Shown here piece by piece: positions 1 to 14,032 of a stretch of DNA of 53,000 nt (position 1 is its first letter; each line of letters starts with the position of its first letter). Both the position numbers and the translations under genes were made by a program. Origin of the DNA: Ophryocystis elektroscirrha (lineage: Eukaryota > Apicomplexa > Conoidasida > Neogregarinorida > Ophryocystidae); NCBI GenBank assembly GCA_030141585.1, contig JAQIFP010000072.1:40933-93932 (forward strand). The letters are read 5' to 3'. Below the pieces are notes generated by a model. It had not been told where the DNA came from, made no database searches, and saw nothing but the letters and a program-made list of their open reading frames with translations.

Positions 1-230
1 ATATACACATATATATACACATATATATACACATATATATACACATATATATACACATATATATACACATATATATACACATATATATACACATATATAT
101 ACACATATATATACACATATATATACATATATATATATATGCATGAATGTACAGAGATATATACACATGTATAATAACATGTATATACACATGTATAATA
201 ACATGTATATACACATATGTATATATAAAT
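1..230. repeat. AT-rich tandem repeats at left edge
   Basis: Bases 1 to about 130 are a near-perfect tandem array of a 10-bp unit, atatatacac. From about 158 to 224 a second motif of 24 bp (gtatatacacatgtataata plus acat) is repeated nearly three times. No coding potential is seen. The array continues off the left edge, so its true size is unknown. Bases 230-333 are plain AT-rich sequence with no gene visible. Confidence 0.9.
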
Positions 231-333
231 TCATAGATATATATAAAAATACTGATTTCAATATATATAAATGTATGTATATTTATGAAACTACACATAA
301 TTTAGTGATATAAATAAAAAAACCTGGATGATA

Positions 334-2109
334 CTATAATTTTTTATTATTATTTACTTTTTCGTAAATTTCTTCTCGAATGAGACTAAAGTCAATCTCG
401 TAAATTTGATATTCAGATTTGTTTAAATCAAATCTAACTTGGATTTGGTTACCAACGTGTGTAAAAATCTTTTGCTTATATTTGAATACTTGGTCGAAAG
501 GGTGAAACTTGGATTGTGATAATTCAAGGGGCTTTAGAAAAGGTTGAATAAAGTATATGTATAAGACATGTTTATTTTGATGATTTATACTGAAGCTATC
601 TGAACAAAGGGTCTTTTTTTTTTTTGTTACCAGAAATTTTACAAACATTTTTATCATATTCGAAATTATCTTCATAGGTTTTTTGTTGCAAATTTTTCCA
701 AAGATATAAAATCTTTTTTTTTTTTTTTTCTTTTACTTACTTCTATATGATTAAATGTTTTTTTTTTTAATAATGATGTATTATTGTGATAAGACAAACC
801 ATTCAAACCGTACTGCAACATATGCACAATAATCAAAATTTTACTTGGGTGTTTACGGTTCCACCCTGCCACGATTTAGCGCTAAAATCAAATTTATCAA
901 AATAACAATTGTCTGGGGACGGTTTATAGTTTTCTTGATTCCAAAACTTGGAGTCGTAGATAATTTTGAACAATTTCAAATTTAATTCTGTCATTATGTT
1001 TGATTGAAGTGTAGTTACTTGGTATTGAAGGGCCACTTATATAAACTGGTATGAAATGCTGGGTCGGCATAGAACAAGAATCACGGCAAACAACCAAAGA
1101 TAAAGCATACGTAAATCTATATTTGAGTTTTTAATTTTTTTTTTTTTTTTTTTTTTTTTATATGATACTTATAGTGTAAGTTACACTCTATGATACATAT
1201 TATACTATACATTCGGTATATATAGCACATATAAGTTAAATTAATTAAGAATTTATTTTCATATAGCGCACATGCAAAAATAAATAGTTACTTACAATAT
1301 TACACACATATGTAAATATGGAGTACATCTTCTATAATGCTGTTGAGGATATTATGCATATTCTCTTTCTTAGCAATACAAATGTCATACAATACTAAAA
1401 CATATAAGGGTTTTTTTTTTTTTTTTTGCATATATATACATAAACTTATATAGGTGACAGTGGTAGCGTAGATACACACTTGAAATAATTTCCATGAAAA
1501 GTAGGGGGTATATAAGGAGGAATCAAGATTTCGAAACCATCTATATTTTATATTATATAAATCTATGTAGTACAGCTCAATAAACTTTTGGCAGATTGAA
1601 AAACATGGTTCCGTACGATAATTTGTGGAAAAGATTTAACAAAAATAATGTTACCCGTTTCTAAATACCAATTACGTATCAAAAAAATTACTGTTATTAT
1701 CTAAATAACACTCGGGCGGTAGTTTAAGCAAAATGTCTGTTTTTTTCGGTGGCTGACGAGAAGTTACAGTTGGGAGGTTTTTGAGGTTTTTTTCTAGTGA
1801 AAGTGTGTTTTTATCAATTTTTTGCAGGTTTTCTGCAGCATCCATAAATGCAGAAACAAGAAATTCTTGATTCTTATTTTTCATATAATTTTCGTTTCCA
1901 AAGAGAGTCACAGCTTCCACATTCTGATTAATAGTAATGAACCCCACAAATTGTATTGTAAATAAAGATAACAGGGCCGGGTTTTCGATTGATGCATTTT
2001 CGAAGGGTCTTATTTCAATGTGGCTTCTCAGTGGAGACCCTGAATAGAAACCAGATCTTTCATAAAAAAAATCAATCGATATTCGATCTTTGTACAAAGG
2101 ATATTCCAT
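334..2109 (-). CDS. Arrestin-fold protein, probable Rgp1 (Ric1-Rgp1 GEF subunit)
   Basis: Rgp1 with Ric1 activates Rab6-type GTPases at the Golgi. I read six exons: 2109-1692, 1660-1574, 1540-1478, 1035-857, 812-741 and 669-334, giving 384 aa, close to human Rgp1 (about 390). Each junction is GT-AG, the lengths sum to a multiple of three, and four introns are 31, 33, 44 and 71 nt. The N-terminal part has the alternating beta pattern of an arrestin N-domain, followed by FPQIIV, YGFEILIPP and PPTFHG, then a stretch resembling the KYxYKLxxG segment of Rgp1. ATG 2109 is the first ATG; the GTG upstream was rejected. A long low-complexity 443-nt intron lies at 1036-1477. Other arrestin-like proteins (VPS26 type, alpha-arrestin) remain possible. 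Splice sites are seen directly; the family name is an inference. Confidence 0.5.
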
Positions 2110-3557
2110 TTTAGTAACAAGAAACACAATTACTACAGTTATAGATGTATCTATGAAAATTTCTTTTCATTTATTAAAAAAAAAAAAAAAACATATATTT
2201 AATATATATGTGTGCCAAAAAAAAACTTTAAACTAGTGTGTTAATTTTTCTAAAGCTTAGTATAATGTTAAAGAAAAAAAAAATTATTTAAGCAAACAAT
2301 TTACAAAATTTAAGAGCAGTAATAAAATTTGCAGTCATTATTAAGATTACAGACATTATTGCTTGGAATGAATTATTTCCTTTAGACTTAGTCTCTTTAG
2401 ATAAATAAATGCTTAATCTACATTGCATTAACTTATTTGTCATAAGTATAATAACTATTAAATTATGCGCGTATATTTCATATCATACAATTTCGTGTAT
2501 ACATATTACAACTTTGTATACATAGCAACTAAAAGAAATAAAAAAGTAGATTTATTTATCTTACTTATAATAGTAAATGTATATACAACTATCTGTGTAT
2601 TTACATGTATGTACGTGTAAATTAATGAGTATATATGTGGATGCAATGTGTATATATATATATGTATATATATATACATATGTATATATATGTATATATT
2701 TGTGTGTATATATGTATATATATATATATCTTTATATATATATATATATACATATTTGTGTAATTATATACATTTGTATATATATATATGTGTATATATG
2801 TGTATATATGTGTATATATGTGTATATATGTGTATATATGTGTATATATGTGTATATATGTATATATATGTGTATATATGTGTATATATGTGTATATATG
2901 TGTATATATGTGTATATATGTGTATATTTGTGTATATATGCATATATATGTTTATATATATCTGTATATATATAAGTATATATATGTATATATATATATA
3001 CATATTTGTATATTTATATACATTTGTATATATTTATGTATATATTCGTAGATATATGTGTATATATACGTGTACATACATGTGTATATATATGTATGCA
3101 TATTGGTTTACATACATATGTGTGTATAAAGTATAAATACATTCTAATGTATATATAAAATGCATAGTTGATGTCATTATAATTGATTAATTTTTTAATA
3201 TAATTTATACTTTTATGTATATTATGTTTAAATATATATATAATATCTAATAAAGAATTTTGCAGAAACATCCAGATGGAAGTAAACGGATATAAACTGA
3301 TGGTTCCCTAGTTATTGTTAATGAATAAATTAAATAAATAAGTAAGACTTATAGATGATTTAGTATATTGTATATATGTCATGTTGTGAATATGCATATT
3401 TCATTACAACTAAAAAAATAAAATTTAAAAAGTATTTCACAAAGTATATTTGCTTATATGATAAACATCTATAAAATATAGTAAACATTTGAAGCTATAT
3501 AGATCTTTTTTTTTTTTAGAGTGGTAAAAGGTACAGTTTCTGCATCGGAAATACCGT
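2110..3557. repeat. Intergenic region with a long TA/TGTATATA repeat tract
   Basis: Between the divergent Rgp1-like and SF3B3 genes. From about 2575 to 3135 the sequence is almost only T, A and G. The core, about 2781-2940, is a tandem array of a 10-bp unit, tgtgtatata, with rare substitutions. Open frames here encode only Tyr/Ile/Cys/Val repeats, in several frames and on both strands, and are artefacts of the repeat. The flanks at 2110-2575 and 3136-3557 hold poly(A) and poly(T) runs and nothing else I recognise; they should contain the promoters of both neighbouring genes. Confidence 0.85.
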
Positions 3558-4499
3558 ATGCATTTATACAATTTGACGTTTCAAGGCCCAACGGCAATCA
3601 CAAATGCTGTCCAAGGCAGCTTTACTGCGCCCCGGGTTCATGAAATAGTCGTTGCTCGAGGCAGAATACTTGAGTTATTGCGTTTAGAAGATAAAAGTAA
3701 ATTACGGTCAATATGGAGCTCTGATGTATTTGGACTCATAAGATCAATATCATCTTTCAGACTTACAGGTAATACTTTTTAGAATATATATCTTTTTTTT
3801 TTTTTTGAATGATTTACTTTTTTTTGTTTTTTGAATGATTTACAACTTTGTTTATAGTACAATATTAAATTTTATTTATATACAATTAATAGTTAATTGA
3901 ATATATTGAATTTGTATAACTTTTTTATATTTTAGTTATTTTATATTTAAGCTCAAGATAAAAATATATGCGTAGTTATATGTATACTTGTTTTAAACTA
4001 AGAATGGGTGGCTTTATATAATTTAACATATAGCAATAGGGTTGATATATATCTTACTATTAACGGATTGTAAGCCAAATATAATACAATACACATAACT
4101 AGATGTTTTTTTTTTTTTTTTTTAATATAAAGATAATACATGTATTTAAGAGCTATATAGCATTACTTCAAAATAAAAAAAAAAAAGTTTCATAATTAGT
4201 TTATAAAATTAAATTGCTTAGGAAGTTTGAAGGATTATTTAATAATTGGATCTGATAGCGGTCGCATCGTTGTTTTAGAGTATAATGTAACACATAAAGC
4301 TTTTGAGCAAGTTCATATGGAAACTTTCGGGAAATCGGGAGTGCGTCGTATAGTTCCTGGTCAATATCTAGCAGCAGATCCTAAAGGAAGAGCTGTAATG
4401 ATAGCCTCTATAGAAAGATCTAAGTTTGTTTATGTACTGAATCGGGATGCAGCGAATAATTTGACTATTAGGTTAGTAATCTTTATAATTACTTTCTAG

Positions 4500-4531
<32 letters not shown>

Positions 4532-5743
4532 CTATATAAAAGGGCATGTTTCTATTTTTATAAATTAATTGATTGTATTGTTATTAAAATATATAAATAT
4601 ATATATATATATACTTATATATTATAATATATTTATAGATATATATATATATATATATATATATACCTGTATTAGTGTAACAAGGGACATAATTATAAAA
4701 AACTACAACTTCATAATTCAATAAATTAAATAAATGTATTATTATTATAGTTATTATATTGTATATATAATTATACAATATGTTTGATGTTTATTAATAT
4801 ATATAAGGTATATATATCAAAGCTCGAAATATAATACAATATGTCCTCCAATAATTTTGTTAGTGTTCATTTTAACGTTATGCAGCTCACCGTTGGAAGC
4901 GCATAAAAGTAATCAAATTTGTTTTGGATTGACAGGAGTGGAAGTTGGTTTTGAAAATCCTGTTTTTGCTTCAATTGAGCAAAGCTACGAATCAGTTGAG
5001 AAAAGACCAGAAACTGTTCAAAAACCCGAAGATTTCGTTCGTCCTCCTAAAAACTTGGCCTTCTGGGAAATGGACTTAGGTCTGAATAACGTTATAAAAA
5101 AATGTTCACTTCCCCTTGATGACACTGCCCATTTATTGATTCCTGTCCCTGGAGGTACTGAAGTTAGTGAAGGGCCCAGCGGAGTTCTAGTTTGTTGTGC
5201 TAACTACATTGTATATAAAAAACCAGGTAAGTAGTATTTGCTTATTGTAATTTTAAATACTTTTAATTGGAATAATAAGTGTTGATGAAAAATGAATATA
5301 ATTTGTTTTTCAACTTATCACTTTCAAAAAAAAAAAAAAAAAAGTTTCTGTATTATCTTTTATATAAATCTATAAACTATGATTTGATTGCAGATCAACC
5401 AGACATTGCTTGTGCAATACCAAGACGGTTGGAAATGGGACAAAATGCGGAAATGCTTGTTTCCTGTTATGCAACTCACCGTTTAAGAAATTTCTTTTTT
5501 TTTCTTATACAGACAAATTACGGCGATATATATAAAGTAATTAATTTATTTGTATTAGTATATTATAGATTGAATTGCAACACGAAAAAAAAGGCGAAAC
5601 CCGAGTAGTTACCCAAATTATATGTAGATATTTGGACTCTGTTCCCGTTGCTAATGCCATATGTGTTATGAGATCTGGTTACCTTTTTGTGGCTTCTGAA
5701 TTCGGAAACCAGTAAGATAATATTATATATCAATTATGTTCAA

Positions 5744-5797
<54 letters not shown>

Positions 5798-6190
5798 ATA
5801 ATAATATTAATAATAATAATAAAGATATAAATACACAACTTCAAGTATATATGCATAATTACATATATGCAAATCTTGTAATCTTTAAGTTTTATACTGG
5901 CACTTATATAAAAAAAAATTTGTAATTTATTTAATTATAAATTTTATTTAATAAATTATTGAAGAATTTATAAAATAAATTTTAATTATATAATTTAGTC
6001 AACTATATCAATTTACTGGAATTGGTGATGACAAGACAGATCCAGTCTGTACTAGTTCTCACAGCAGTGGAAAAGATTGCATGGTGGCTTTCAAATTACG
6101 GTCTTTGAAAAATTTGACTCTAGTAGATGAGCTCGTTAGTTTCTCCCCCATTGTTGACATGAAGGTACATATTGAGATAGTTATTTTGAA

Positions 6191-6230
<40 letters not shown>

Positions 6231-9200
6231 TTAAAAAAAAAAAAAGTATTTTTATATATTTATATATATATATATACAAAAGAAAAAAAAAGTATCATGA
6301 TTTATATCAATCTTGATAAGTTGTTATTTGATATATGTGGAAACGCTTAGTTAATATCTAATAGACACTTTTGTTAAATTTGCTTTTTAAAGATTTTAGA
6401 TGCTTTGAACAGAGGACATCCTCAGATCTATTTGGCCTGCGGAAGAGGGCCTAGATCTAGCTTGAAGATATTACAGCATGGTTTAGCAACGGAAGAATTG
6501 GCAGACAATGAGCTTCCTGGAACCCCTTTGGCCGTATGGACATTAAAAGAATCTAATGACTCAATATATGACAAGTTTATTGTAGTTTCTTTTAACGATA
6601 CTACTTTAATTCTTTCTATCGGCGAAACAGTTGCCGAGGTGACTAATTCCCCTTTTTTAAAAAATGTTTGTTCATTACATGTGGCTCTTATCGGTAAAGA
6701 TGGTCATATTCAAGTAAAAAAAAAAAAAAAAAAAAAAAAAATAGGTTCACGAGAGTGGTATTCGATATATACAGCAAGGTAATTGCATCCATGAATGGCG
6801 TCCTCAAATGGGACGTAGAATTGTTCAAGTAGCATCGAATGAGTCTCAAGTAATGACATAAATCATAAAGTACTGTCACTTAGATTTGTGTGTTTATGAC
6901 TGGAGGTGAAATCGCTTTATTTGAAGTTAATGCTGCCGGAAGTTTCAATGAAATTTGTCAAAAAAATATTGGTTTAGATGTTTTTTGCATAGCATTACAG
7001 CCAGTTCCCAATGACCGAAGTAGAGCTCAATTTATGGTATTCAGTTATGCTTTCGGATTGAATGTGTGTAGGCTGTAGGAGGGCTGGATCACACCGTTAG
7101 AATATTATCCCTTGAATCAGACAATGAATTACGTCAATTAGCTATGCTTGCTATACCCAATGGCGCCCATGCTCAGTCCATACAATTTTTACAAACTTTT
7201 ACTAAGGTGTGTTTCATATATGTGCTATACATCAAAGTTTCCTGCACAATCAATATACCTCGAAAATAAGCAAATTAACTTTTATTCAATATATATATAT
7301 ATATATATATATGTTCGTTAAAATTAACATATATTTGGTTTACATTTTATATACTCTTTAATGTATATATATACTAGTAGCGTTAATAAAAGCATATATA
7401 TTTAAATAAATCTATTAAAATATATATATGTATATACATATATATTTTACACATGTATATGCATATTTATATGTATAGAGCTATTTTTTCATAAAAAATA
7501 GTATACAAATTATTGGATAAATGTTTCTAATAAAATGTGGGTATATGAATGTGTTATTGTGGCTTAGGATGGTAACGATACTGAAATCTCATCTCTTCTA
7601 TTATTTGTTGGCCTTGATTCCGGAGTTTTATTGAGACTAACAGTAGATTCAGTGACAGGAAGTTTATCAGACCAAAGAACTAGGTTTCTTGGTCCTTCAG
7701 CAGTCAAACTATTTAATGTATCCATTAAAAAACATGGTGCCTATCAGCAAGCTACCGCTGCTTTATCTACACGTCCTTGGTTATGTTATCTTGACTCCCG
7801 TGTAATATTGCTGCAAAAAATTTTGTAATTGTTTAGAATACTGTACAAACTGTTTCTCTACAATATGGTAAACTTGAGTTTATTTCTACTTTCAAATCCG
7901 CACAGGTACTTTTTTTTCTTTTTTTTTTATTTTTTTTTAGTGCCCTGATGGCTTTATAGCTACAGCTGGAAACAGTCTTAAAATCTTTCAAGTATCGATC
8001 GTTGATAGTGCTTTTTCGCACACTTCTATACCTTTAACATATACGCCAAGAAAATTGTGTGTACTTCCTCCCCCCTCGCCTCAAGTTGATGTTCTTTTAG
8101 CATCAAGTAATTTTTGAGAAACGTTTATAAAAATTTAGGCGGTGTACAGCAAATTAGTGAACCTATATCTCCAACCCAACCGATTTTAATTATTTTGGAA
8201 GCAGATCATAACGTTTATGATGAAGCAACACGTGAAGAAATTTCTCAAGCTTTACGTCGCATCAATATAAATGATGCGGGAGATAACGAAGAAGAAGAGT
8301 CGCCTGGAATGGACATAGCTGTAATACTTCATTTTACTTTTAAGATAATTATACTTTAAATATATAGATATTAATAATAAAGTTAATTAATGGGTTTATA
8401 TTTAAGCTTATTACATTGAGCTGTGTTTATACACTTTTTTTTTAACTTTTTTTTTTTAGTAACTTTTTTTTTCGCTATAGTCTTTTTTGTCTTAGGTTAT
8501 TTAATATATTTTATTATATAGTTTATTATTTTTTATACCATAAAAAAAAGTTATATGTATTTGTATTAATTTAATGATTATATATTACTTATTAGGATGA
8601 GAATAATGAAGCGGAAGAACAAGAAATTGAACTTCCTCCTTCAGAAGAACAAGTTGGAACTTTCCGTGCAGGGCCAGGAAAATGGGGATCTTGTATAAGA
8701 GTATTGAATCCAGCAACTGTAAGTAGTATACAATTATAATTGAAACACAATTGATAGTAATCAAATAGCCTATAATTTATGTTTAATTGAATAATTCTAA
8801 TGTTATTTGCAATATCATTTTTATTTATTAGACACATATATTATAATTACTTACATATATTATATATTATTGATAACTTTTTTTTTTTTATTTTTGTAAA
8901 TGTTATAATAATAAATACACTATCAAAGTCATATATCACGTAAAATACAGTAATTATATTATTTTATTTTTTGTCTTTATTTGAAAATATTGAAGAAAGC
9001 AAATATATACATATATATATATACATATAACTTAATTATGTGGATATTTTTATATTTTGTTTAATAGACACAATCTTCTCAGTCTATAGTCAAAGGTTTA
9101 TATTATTTTTACTTTTAGGCGCAAACATTATTTAAGCAAGCATTAGAGGTGGATGAAGCAGCATTATGTTGCTGTGTTTGTCGATTCTGGGAGTTTGACT

Positions 9201-9646
9201 CCCCTTGTTTGATTGTAGGGACTGTTCAAAATCTGTCAATAAGATCTCGGAAATATTTAGGAGCTTCCATTAAAGTTTTTGCATACAGCAGCTCCTACCA
9301 ATTAACCTTATTACACTCCGTAAGCGTTTTTTTTTTTTTTTATAAACATTCTTTAGACTCCCGTCGAACAACAGCCTTTGGCTTTATGCGCCTGGGAAGG
9401 GCGCTTAATAGTTTCTCTTGGAAAAAGATTGCGCATTTATGGTTTAGGAAGAAAAAGATTGCTGAAAAAATGCGAATTTCGTGTACGTTATATGCGCTTA
9501 TATTTGATTTTTAGCAAATACCGGAATCCATTGTTTGGTTGCGAATAGTAAAGGACAGAATTTACGCTGGTGACGTTAGAGAAGGATTTATGATTCTTAA
9601 ATACAAACCTCAAGAAAATCAACTTCAAAGTAAGTTTACATCTAAA

Positions 9647-9681
<35 letters not shown>

Positions 9682-10426
9682 TTAAGTAGATGAGTTTACA
9701 TGATTTGTTTGCTTTATATACCTGAATAAATAAAATATATATAGATATTGTATTACTAAATACATAGATGTCTATTAATCCACGTAATCACAGCTATGAT
9801 TACAGATAATTTTTTTTTTTTTTTTTTTTTAATATAAAAAAAAAAAACATTTTTGTAGAAATCAATAAACCAAAAAGATATTCTTTTTTTATATAAATGT
9901 ATTTTCAGTTGTGGCGGAAGAACACCATCCTCATTGGTTAACGTGTGGCGAAGTTTTAGACTATCAAACCGTTATCGGAGGTGACAAGTTTGACGGAATT
10001 GCCGTGACAAGAGTAATAATTTAAATAGATTTGCATATTTTGTTGAATAGTCCCCCCCAATTACAAAAGACACTGAAGCTGCTGGAATAGCAGGAAATTC
10101 TACATTGCGTCTTAGAGGAGCTACAGCATATTTAGTGGCGGAAACGGCAAAATTTGACGACGTGGCGCATTTTCATGTAGGAGAAATAGTGACTGCAATA
10201 CAAAAAACCACTTTGTCTCCTGGAGCCTCTGAATCCATCGTCTACTGTACCATCATGGGGTCCATAAACGGCATGATTCCTTTACTAACCAAAGATGAGG
10301 TATATAATATAGCCTTGATTACTCAATAACTCCAGTTTATGTAATTTATATATATTTATTAAATAAAAAGATGTGTTAAATTACAGCCAAGTTACGTATC
10401 AGCCAATTACTCTACGCTATATATGA

Positions 10427-10457
<31 letters not shown>

Positions 10458-10779
10458 GAATTCAGATAAAACTATAAGCAAAACTTCGTAGGCGTTTTGC
10501 ATGTGTATACAGATATGCACACATGTACGTGTTTTAATTACTTTATTCAAGTTTTGATATATTTAATTTGATTTAATGTCTAATTAATGCTTATAGCTGT
10601 CATAAACGTATTTCTATGATTTTTTGATGGATTTAATTGTATATGTATATTTAAACGGAATAATAAATTATATATGCATAATAATGCATGAGTTAGGTAT
10701 GCATGCAAGTCTATATATATATTTATATATATTTATATATACTTATATATATATACATTTATTTATATACATTTATACA

Positions 10780-10810
<31 letters not shown>

Positions 10811-11203
10811 GGTATTAATGAATTTATGCATAAGTACATGTTAGAAATATATATTATAAAAAAGTTTTATGTATATGTTAAAATTATTTGTTTAATTTTA
10901 TTTTTTAATTATAATAAAACTATTCCATAGGTTGATTTTTTGCAACATTTGGAAATGGCGATGCGAACAGCTATGCCTCCGTTGTGTGGCCGCGAACATT
11001 TATCATACAGGTCTTATTATTTCCCTTGTAAAGTAAACGAATGCAAAATATAATTTAATAAAAAGGCGGTTATTGATGGCGATTTATGCGAGCAATTTAA
11101 AATATTACCTTTAAGTCAGCAAAAGTCAGTTGCCAGCGAAGTTTCTAAATCAGTGCCGGATATATTAGAAAAATTAGAGGAGCTTCGTAATCGTTTTATG
11201 TAA
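3558..11203 (+). CDS. SF3B3: Splicing factor 3B subunit 3 (SF3b130/SAP130)
   Basis: Core subunit of the U2 snRNP SF3b complex, made of WD40-like beta-propellers and related to DDB1 and CPSF1; it acts in the nucleus in branch-site recognition. Twenty-two exons give 1258 aa (human 1217) and align with the family end to end, from MHLYNLTFQ at the start to [14 protein letters not shown] and GDLCEQF near the end. Exon starts: 3558, 4222, 4886, 5394, 5569, 5999, 6393, 6745, 6884, 7072, 7568, 7837, 7941, 8139, 8596, 9119, 9357, 9515, 9909, 10051, 10931, 11066. Eleven introns are only 31-38 nt; that at 6714-6744 is almost pure A. Others hold TA runs (4501-4530, 5746-5793, 6196-6229, 9648-9677, 10436-10457, 10775-10803). 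ATG 3558 matches the family N-terminus. Identification is very secure; exact ends of a few exons could shift by a few bases. Confidence 0.97.
7037..7071 (+). other. Example 35-nt mini-intron in SF3B3
   Basis: The exon before ends in codons for QFM and the exon after starts [11 protein letters not shown], matching the family segment AVGLVDNTVRI. Without removal of these 35 bases (gtattc...gtgtag) the frame hits a stop. This is the clearest single proof that very short GT-AG introns are used here. Confidence 0.93.
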
Positions 11204-11246
11204 TTGTTGGTTTTTCTTTAACAAAAAAAAAAAAAAAAAAAAAAAA

Positions 11247-12529
11247 TTATTTACTCTGATTAGGGTAATTATATACGTGGAATGTACACTTATTGTATAC
11301 ATTTTGTGGGTATTGAGGAGTTGTTGGTTGATTTGTTGTATACTGAGGAAAATTCTGAGCTGTACATGTCTGCTTTGATTCTAATTTTGATGAAGTTTTT
11401 TCGGGAAATTCATAAGGCTGCATAGGCATGGACCCAAAAGCCCCTGAAGGATAAATAAAAGGAGGGAAATTAAAAAAAGAGTTTGGAAATACCGGAGGAT
11501 TTGTTCCAGAGTGTGAATCAATTTTTTGTTCTTTTTTTGTACTGATTCCGTGATCACGGTAAGAAGTTTTATTTTTAACGTAAAGGGAGGCGTTTATTTG
11601 ATTATTCGCTTCATTCAATGAATCGCCAGAGACATCACCTTGAGAATTCGAAAATATAGAATTTTCATTAGTTAGAGAAATATTAACTTTTTCATCATTA
11701 ATTTGAAGTTTATTCTCTAAACTAAAAGAAGTCTCTTTTTTTTCTTCAGTTTTTGATAATGCATCGGTAGAGGGACTATTATAATCTAAATCTGATGAAT
11801 GGATATCATATCGTGTAACTAAAGCATCAAAATTACTAACGGGCAAAACATTTGACTCATTATTATCGGTAGTAGGTAACTTCATATATCTTGGGTTATC
11901 ATAATTCACTTTGTCGACTGATGCTTCACTCGATAGACTTTTATTCTCTGGAATCACATCTTCATATTCATCAGGGTTATAATAAGGAGATAATCCAGCT
12001 GGTTTTTTCTTAGCAATGAAGTCAGGATTTATATAAATCATATTTTGAGATTGATTTGAATCTTTTGGAGCTGAGGTATGTTTTTTAATTTTTTTTTTTT
12101 TTATTGATTGGTAAGGCATTCTTAAATATAAGTTTTTATATGTTACTATTGGCTTTTTTGGATATATATAGCTTGAAAAACTTTTTGGATCTTGAAGTGA
12201 ATTTATATAACTTATAAAATTCTATAATATAACTAATTAAAAATGATTTAATAAAAACCTAAAAACTGTAATATCTATTAGCAAATTTATTTAAAATAAA
12301 GACTGCCAATAAAATTAATCATGGAAAATGAAATTAAATAAGCTTTAGCATCAATTACTTTTCTTATTTTTTTTAATTCATCAGAAACAGAGCTTTCCTC
12401 GTTTAGTTCGACGGCCTTAGAAAAAAAAAAGTAAAAAAAAAAAAAAGCTGAACATACCTTACATGTTGAAACTAAAACATCAGAGAATTTTGAAATTACA
12501 TCCTGTGGAAGATTGTAATTTATTGCCAT
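11247..12529 (-). CDS. Unrecognised 367-aa protein with low-complexity C-terminus
   Basis: No family recognised. Three exons (12529-12458, 12415-12359, 12221-11247) join in phase and give 367 aa; the introns are 42 and 137 nt. Two separate short genes are the alternative: an ATG at 12119 could start a 290-aa protein, but its frame stays open upstream to the 12221 acceptor, which favours the joined model. The N-terminal about 90 residues look folded (helical, then SYIYPKKPIVTYKNLYLRMP). The rest is rich in Asn, Ser, Pro and Tyr and probably disordered, with a PFIYPSGAFGSMPMQPYEFP stretch and a Q/P/Y-rich tail. The stop lies 43 nt from the convergent SF3B3 stop, across a poly(A) run at about 11221-11245. 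Confidence 0.6.
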
Positions 12530-12906
12530 TCTTTACTGTTCCTTGAAATAAGCTAAAAGTTTATTTATAATTAAGTTTTTCATCTTTATTTCAATAATAA
12601 TAATAATAATTTAGTACAGTGTTACATCTATTTTAAAATAATGATAAAATTTTGAGTATCAATTCATAAAGAAGATCATAGATTGAAATATTAGTTAACT
12701 TAGCTAATAAACTTATACAGATAAGAAATTTTTATCTACAGGTTATTATAGGCCTTATCAGAACAAAAAAAAAACTAAGCTAATATACAAGTGTAAAAAA
12801 AAAAAAAAAAAAAAATTAGAGTAAAAACTATAATATAAAATGTTTTAATATACATATTTTGTGTACATGTGACTCAAGTTATTGCATACTGAACCTGGTA
12901 AAACAA
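12530..12906. other. Short divergent intergenic region
   Basis: This 377-base spacer lies between two divergently transcribed genes and must hold both promoters. It has a run of aat triplets at about 12595-12611 and A runs at 12763-12773 and 12796-12816. No further gene or motif is visible. Confidence 0.6.
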
Positions 12907-13850
12907 ATGGAGCGGCCATCCCAGATAGAAATGCGATCTACGGACGAATCATGCTGCATTTTCTCACAGCACTTCAAAAACTTAATAACTTGGAAAAATA
13001 ACGTAGCTTCCACGGCAGTGTTGTCCATCTTAAACGTTGCGTTCATATTGTTTTACACGTCGGATGTTTCATTTGTCAGTCTATTATGTTCTCTTGGAGT
13101 TATAGTTTTGATCATAGGATATATAAGCTCACTCATTGTGTAAGTTTATATATACATTCAAACCATTAATCACAAAATCGTGTGTGGGCCGTCATTGTTA
13201 TTAAAAAAAAAGACATATTTATGTCTTTTTTCTGAAAGTCCAAAAAATTATGACAATATGTATATAACTGAATATATATGTATATGTATACAGATATACA
13301 CATTTTTGATATGTGCATAATCATACGTGCATATATAATTGTATGAAAATTTTATATGTTTTTTTGCACGTGTATGAAAGATGCACATGTATGCCCGAAA
13401 TCAATGCATAATTAATTAAATTTTATCAGACATTCCGAAACTAGTGTATTTGAAGTCATTTCTAAGCAACAGGCTGAGAAATTGAGCGTTTCTTTATACG
13501 ATTTAATAAATGGAGTTGGTAAGTAATTGTAAAACAATATTTCTTTATTTTAGCTACTGATGTTCGTAACATATTACTCTGGAGAGATAATATGGTTTCT
13601 GCTAAAGTATGCGCAGTACTAGGCATCTTTGCTTACATATCTTCTTTTTTTTCAATCAGTATAATGTTATTTATAGGTAAAAAAAAAAAAAAAAAAGATT
13701 TCTTTAGGAATAAATGCATTACTATGCCATCATCAGATCATTTATTTATATGAGAAATATGCAGCCGAACACACAGAGCAGCTCATAAAAATGCTCAAAG
13801 CTCAATTTAGAAAAGTATCAAAATCTCAAACTTCTTACAAAAAACATTAA
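12907..13850 (+). CDS. Reticulon-domain protein
   Basis: Reticulons insert paired hydrophobic hairpins into the ER membrane and bend it into tubules. Four exons (12907-13139, 13430-13518, 13554-13676, 13708-13850) give 195 aa. Layout: short N-terminus; LITWKNN, matching the family LLYWRD-type opening; long hydrophobic hairpin at about residues 35-78; a polar loop (79-112); LLWRDN; a second long hydrophobic stretch (about 125-165); and a basic tail. This is the full reticulon homology domain with two long hairpins and a hydrophilic loop. Two introns are 35 and 31 nt, the second mainly A. ATG 12907 is the first ATG; a TTG 48 bases upstream was rejected. The C-terminus YKKH resembles, but does not match, a KKXX retrieval signal. 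Confidence 0.85.
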
Positions 13851-14032
13851 AGCTACTGTCTGTTGTACACAACTGCTTCAATGTTTAAAATTTAGTTTAT
13901 GCGTGTTTATAATGTTTTTTACTACTGCTTTGACTATATGAAACATGTATTGACATGAAGAAAGTTTAATGTATACATGAACAAATTAAAAAAAAAAATC
14001 AATAATTGATTGTGGAGGTGTAAGCACTGCAT

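Noticed and set aside
1681..1691. Apparent frameshift at an A7 run in the Rgp1-like gene
   Set aside because: A 31-nt GT-AG intron at 1661-1691 restores frame and continuity, so no sequencing error or break is needed.
2577..3136. Open frames of 80-160 codons on both strands
   Set aside because: They translate a TGTATATA-type repeat into Tyr/Ile/Cys/Val strings in several frames at once; no coding signal.
7060..7082. In-frame stop suggesting a broken SF3B3 gene
   Set aside because: Removed by the 35-nt intron 7037-7071; downstream sequence matches the family without a gap.
12859..12906. Upstream extension of reticulon (CTCDSSYC segment)
   Set aside because: It needs a TTG start; the first ATG is at 12907 and gives a normal reticulon layout. 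The same reasoning removed TTG/GTG starts at 28867 and 40005.
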